Assembly (NCBI GenBank): GCA_020854145.1
Contig: JADZFZ010000919.1
Location: 1 to 42,455, forward strand
Source of the DNA: Deltaproteobacteria bacterium
GTDB taxonomy: Bacteria > Myxococcota_A > Polyangia > Polyangiales > JADZFZ01
Direction of reading: 5' to 3'
Length of the DNA stretch: 42,455 nt
Below are positions 39,536 to 42,455 of the stretch, one piece after another. Position 1 is the first letter of the stretch, and the number at the start of each line of letters is the position of its first letter. The translations under genes and the position numbers were made by a program. The notes beneath the pieces were generated by a model. That model made no database searches. It was given only the letters and a program-made list of their open reading frames with translations, and had not been told where the DNA came from.

Positions 39536-39946
39536 CTATGCCTTTGCCTTCGCCCCACTCAGGGGGGCGCGGGGGGGTGACTTCGCCCCACTCGGGGGTG
39601 ACTTCATCGGCTCGCCCAGGACCAGCGTGATGTGGCTGACACCCTTCGTGATGCGCGTGGCGCGACCCATCGCGCGGGGGCGCCAGCGTCGCATGAACTT
39701 CACGGGCGCCTTGTCCACGAAGATCGTGCGGACGACCAGCTTCTCGAGATCGACGCCGTCGTCCTTCTGCTTCGCGTTCGCGATCGCGCTGTCGAGGAGC
39801 TTGCCCACGACGCCCGCCGCCGCTTTCCGCGTGAACTTGAGCATGCTCTGCGCCTCTTGCGCCGAGCGCCCGCGGACGAGGTTGGCGATCACGCGCGCCT
39901 TGCGCGGAGCCACTTTCGCGAACTTCAGAATCGCTTTCGCTTCCAT
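39536..39946 (-). CDS. rplV: 50S ribosomal protein L22 with repetitive C-terminus
   Basis: The 136-aa product has the canonical core APRKARVIANLVRGRSAQEA and MRRWRPRAMGRATRITKGVS. After the usual end a short extension follows, reading KSPPSGAKSPPRAPLSGAK. It is encoded by a 33-nt-spaced direct repeat with long G/C runs. The extension is absent from typical L22. Confidence 0.96.
   Translation of the reverse strand: MEAKAILKFAKVAPRKARVIANLVRGRSAQEAQSMLKFTRKAAAGVVGKLLDSAIANAKQKDDGVDLEKLVVRTIFVDKAPVKFMRRWRPRAMGRATRITKGVSHITLVLGEPMKSPPSGAKSPPRAPLSGAKAKA
39548..39593. repeat. Direct repeat with G-runs at the rplV 3' end
   Basis: CTTCGCCCCACTC occurs at 39548-39560 and 39581-39593 (33 nt apart). 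Copy 1 is followed by G6 and then G7 runs, copy 2 by a G5 run (plus strand). It encodes the repeated SGAK of the L22 tail. Confidence 0.7.
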
Positions 39947-39953
39947 CTTCTTC

Positions 39954-40247
39954 TCACCCCTTCTTGCCCGGGGGCGGCTTGGCCTTTCGATCCGCGGCGT
40001 GGCCGTGGAACGTGCGCGTCGGCGCGAACTCGCCGAGCTTGTGTCCGACCATGTTCTCGGTGACGAACACGGGAACGAACTTGCGGCCGTTGTGGACGGC
40101 GAACGTGAGCCCGACGAAGTCCGGCGTGATCGTCGAACGACGCGACCACGTGCGGATGACCTTCTTGCTCTTCGTGCGGTTCGCCTCGTCGACCTTCTTC
40201 TCGAGGTGGCCGTCGATGAACGGGCCCTTCCTTACCGAACGTGCCAT
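39954..40247 (-). CDS. rpsS: 30S ribosomal protein S19
   Basis: The 97-aa product opens [20 protein letters not shown] and has [20 protein letters not shown] and [14 protein letters not shown]. It is canonical. Confidence 0.98.
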   Translation of the reverse strand: MARSVRKGPFIDGHLEKKVDEANRTKSKKVIRTWSRRSTITPDFVGLTFAVHNGRKFVPVFVTENMVGHKLGEFAPTRTFHGHAADRKAKPPPGKKG

Positions 40248-40250
40248 CGG

Positions 40251-41081
40251 CTATCCCTTCTGCCCGCGCCGACGCACGATGAAGCGATCGGTCGCCTTGT
40301 TGTTGCGGGTCTTGAGGCCCTTCGAGAGCTGGCCCCACGGCGAGCACGGGTGTCGCCCGCCGCTCGTCCTGCCCTCGCCGCCGCCCATCGGGTGATCGAC
40401 CGGGTTCTGCGTCACGCCTCGGTTGTGCGGGCGCTTGCCCAGCCAGCGCTTGCGGCCGGCCTTGCCCAGCGAGACACGCGCGTGCTCCCAGTTGGACACC
40501 TGGCCCACGGTCGCCCGGCAGTCGAGGTGCACCATGCGCACCTCGCCCGACGGCAATCGCACTTGGGCGTAGTCGCCGTCCTTGGCCATCAGCTGCGCCG
40601 CCGTGCCGGCCGAGCGCACGAGCTGCCCGCCCTTGTAGGGCTTCAGCTCGATGTTGTGGACCATCGTCCCGAGCGGGACGTAGCGGAGCGTGAGGCTGTT
40701 GCCCGGCTTGATGTCGGCAGAACGGGACGAGACGATCGAGTCGCCGACCTTCATGCCGTCCGGCGCGAGGATGTAGCGCTTCTCGCCGTCCGCGTAGTGG
40801 AGCAGGGCGATGAACGCCGTGCGGTTCGGGTCGTACTCGAGGGTCGCCACCTTCGCGGGCACGCCGATCTTGTTGCGGCGCCAGTCGATGAGGCGATAAC
40901 GCTGCTTGTGACCACCCCCGCGGAAACGCGACGTGGTGCGGCCCTGGTTGTTTCGCGCGCCGGTCGAGACCTGGTGCTCGACGAGCGGCGCGTGCGGCGC
41001 GACCTTGGAGAGTCCCGAGTAGTCGAGGACCTCGTAGTAGCGGCGTGCCGGAGACGTGGGCTTGGAACGCTTGATCGGCAT
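40251..41081 (-). CDS. rplB: 50S ribosomal protein L2
   Basis: The 276-aa product is needed for peptidyl transfer and subunit joining. It has [40 protein letters not shown] with the conserved His, and the C-terminal [11 protein letters not shown]. Start ATG 41081 ([14 protein letters not shown]) has GAGGG upstream and matches the family. A GTG 9 nt earlier overlaps rplW and is less likely. Confidence 0.97.
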   Translation of the reverse strand: MPIKRSKPTSPARRYYEVLDYSGLSKVAPHAPLVEHQVSTGARNNQGRTTSRFRGGGHKQRYRLIDWRRNKIGVPAKVATLEYDPNRTAFIALLHYADGEKRYILAPDGMKVGDSIVSSRSADIKPGNSLTLRYVPLGTMVHNIELKPYKGGQLVRSAGTAAQLMAKDGDYAQVRLPSGEVRMVHLDCRATVGQVSNWEHARVSLGKAGRKRWLGKRPHNRGVTQNPVDHPMGGGEGRTSGGRHPCSPWGQLSKGLKTRNNKATDRFIVRRRGQKG

Positions 41082-41082
41082 C

Positions 41083-41373
41083 TCAGACACCCTCGAAGAA
41101 CTCGATCTTGTCGCCCTGCTTCAGGGTGACGACCGCCTTCTTCCAGTTCTGGGTCTTGGCGTGTCCGCGGCCCATCCGACGGAGCCGGCCGCGAACGATC
41201 GACGTGTTGACGTCGTCCACCTTCACGTTGAACAGGGACTCGACCGCGGAGCGGATCTGCACCTTGTTCGCGGCGCGCGCGACCTCGAACACGTACTTGT
41301 TGTGCTTCTCGCGCTGCGCGGTCCCCTTCTCCGTCAGCACGAGAGGTCGCTTGATGATGTCACGCATTTCCAT
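41083..41373 (-). CDS. rplW: 50S ribosomal protein L23
   Basis: The 96-aa product starts at ATG 41373 ([17 protein letters not shown]); a TTG two codons upstream is the alternative. [20 protein letters not shown] and [19 protein letters not shown] are typical. It lies at the peptide tunnel exit. Confidence 0.96.
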   Translation of the reverse strand: MEMRDIIKRPLVLTEKGTAQREKHNKYVFEVARAANKVQIRSAVESLFNVKVDDVNTSIVRGRLRRMGRGHAKTQNWKKAVVTLKQGDKIEFFEGV

Positions 41374-41383
41374 GGTCAACCCA

Positions 41384-42007
41384 CTAGGCCTGACAACGTG
41401 CTTCGAGCGCCTTCGCGGCGTCGGTCGTGAGCACGAGGTTGGGGTGCCGGAGAAGGTCGTACACGTTGACGCCTTCGGGCGGCAGGAAGAGGTGATCGGG
41501 GAGGTTGCGTGCCGACAGCCGGAGGTTGTCGTTGCCCTTGCCGTCCACGAGCACGGAGCCCGAGTCGACCGAGAGCGCCTTGAGCACGCCGACGAGGCCC
41601 TTGGTCTTGACGGCGCCGAGCTCGAAGCGGTCCACGATCACGAGACGGCCTTCTTTGGCCATCATCGAGAGCGCCGAACGGAGCGCGCCGATGCGCATCT
41701 TCCGGTTGGGACGATACGAGTAGTCGCGCGGGACGGGTCCGTGGGCCTTGCCGCCGCCGACGTAGGTCGGCGCCCGCAGCGAGCCGTGACGGGCGCGGCC
41801 CGTGCCCTTCTGCTTGTAGAGCTTCTTGGTCGAGCCCGAGACGGCCGAACGCGTCTTCGCGCGGTGCGTGCCTGCGCGGCGGCTCGCGAGCTGAGAGCGG
41901 ACCACGTCGTAGAAGAGGGCCTCGTTGACCTCGGCACCCCAGACGTCGTCTGCGAGCTCGAGCTCGCCGACCTTCTGCTTGGAAAGGTTGTAGACGTCGA
42001 CCTTCAT
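41384..42007 (-). CDS. rplD: 50S ribosomal protein L4
   Basis: The 207-aa product starts at ATG 42007 ([18 protein letters not shown]) with AGGGGAAG 5 nt upstream. It has [19 protein letters not shown] and the C-terminal [17 protein letters not shown]. It is the gene that rplC would normally precede. Here it follows a 110-nt non-coding gap after rpsJ. Confidence 0.97.
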   Translation of the reverse strand: MKVDVYNLSKQKVGELELADDVWGAEVNEALFYDVVRSQLASRRAGTHRAKTRSAVSGSTKKLYKQKGTGRARHGSLRAPTYVGGGKAHGPVPRDYSYRPNRKMRIGALRSALSMMAKEGRLVIVDRFELGAVKTKGLVGVLKALSVDSGSVLVDGKGNDNLRLSARNLPDHLFLPPEGVNVYDLLRHPNLVLTTDAAKALEARCQA

Positions 42008-42053
42008 CGGTCTTCCCCTGTGGCTCGCGGGCCGTCGATTCGACCCTGCCAAG

Positions 42054-42085
42054 GATTGCCCACCCCCCAACGGGGGGTGGCAATC
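42054..42085. other. Strong hairpin in the rpsJ-rplD gap, where rplC would be expected
   Basis: GATTGCCCACCCCCC and GGGGGGTGGCAATC flank a 3-nt loop, with one bulged base. The stem of about 14 bp is among the longest in the window. It has no T-tract. It starts 33 nt beyond the rpsJ stop and ends 46 nt before the rplD ATG on the minus strand. Confidence 0.55.
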
Positions 42086-42117
42086 GACAAGTTGGAGCGG
42101 CGCTGCATCGCGGCGCC

Positions 42118-42420
<303 letters not shown>

Positions 42421-42422
42421 CG

Positions 42423-42455
42423 CTACTCCAGAATCTTGACGACGATGCCGCTGCC
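42423..42455 (-). CDS. tuf: Elongation factor Tu, last 10 codons; 5' end outside window
   Basis: The minus strand at the window end reads [10 protein letters not shown] and stop, which matches the C-terminus of EF-Tu (typically VGAGVV.KIIE). Position directly before rpsJ (fusA-tuf-rpsJ order) supports the call. Only 33 nt are visible. Confidence 0.8.
   Translation of the reverse strand, partial: GSGIVVKILE

Noticed and set aside
41082..41090. GTG start of rplB at 41090
   Set aside because: It lies inside rplW; ATG 41081 has a GAGGG site and gives the family-typical N-terminus.
39627..41129. 500-aa plus-strand frame across rplV-rpsS-rplB
   Set aside because: It runs antisense through three unambiguous ribosomal protein genes.
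42008..42117. Possible remnant of rplC
   Set aside because: Neither strand of the gap encodes anything like L3 motifs; it is hairpin and ribosome-binding sequence only.

Overview
The window is a gene-dense stretch of a high-GC genome with strong third-position G/C use. It carries several hallmarks of the Myxococcota: a Hanks-type Ser/Thr kinase fused to RCC1 repeats, a cytosolic hybrid histidine kinase, an Imm11-like protein, and a LexA-type box at recA that resembles the one described for Myxococcus. A Polyangia/Sandaracinaceae-like bacterium is my inference; no rRNA gene is present to settle it. No gene-free stretch exceeds about 150 bases, and I saw no tRNA, rRNA, insertion sequence, prophage or CRISPR array.

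Left part (1-6822). The window opens inside a beta-ketoacyl synthase gene, coupled to a shorter synthase-like gene, probably the end of a fatty-acid/polyketide-type cluster. Facing it on the minus strand is a tightly coupled tyrosine-degradation operon, fahA-maiA-hpd-hmgA. It covers 4-hydroxyphenylpyruvate to fumarate plus acetoacetate, and ends in an Imm11-like gene whose proposed TTG start overlaps the hmgA stop.

Middle part (6939-27951). cinA, thpR and recA form a nucleotide/DNA-maintenance block. Next come a lipoprotein, an active plus an inactive M16 peptidase, and an unusual methyltransferase-PAS-histidine kinase fusion; the last three overlap and are probably one transcript. A membrane Ser/Thr kinase with a seven-bladed RCC1-like exterior follows. 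Its 3' end overlaps a convergent DUF4105 membrane protein. Then come a PIN-like protein, a GMC oxidoreductase with its small partner, argJ, a secreted CAP-domain protein, a multi-pass membrane protein, acylphosphatase, and a HEAT/TPR membrane-anchored protein.

Right part (28094-42455, all minus strand). This is the fused S10-spc-alpha ribosomal superoperon, read from tuf (last 10 codons) through rpsJ to rpoA and rplQ. The order is canonical with two exceptions. rplC (L3) is absent from its place between rpsJ and rplD, where only a 110-nt gap with a strong hairpin remains. map is absent between adk and infA, where a 114-nt gap holds three hairpins.

A recurring regulatory theme is that many first genes outside the ribosomal operon lack a clear Shine-Dalgarno and instead have a TANNNT hexamer ending 8-12 nt before the start codon. 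This suggests leaderless or nearly leaderless mRNAs.
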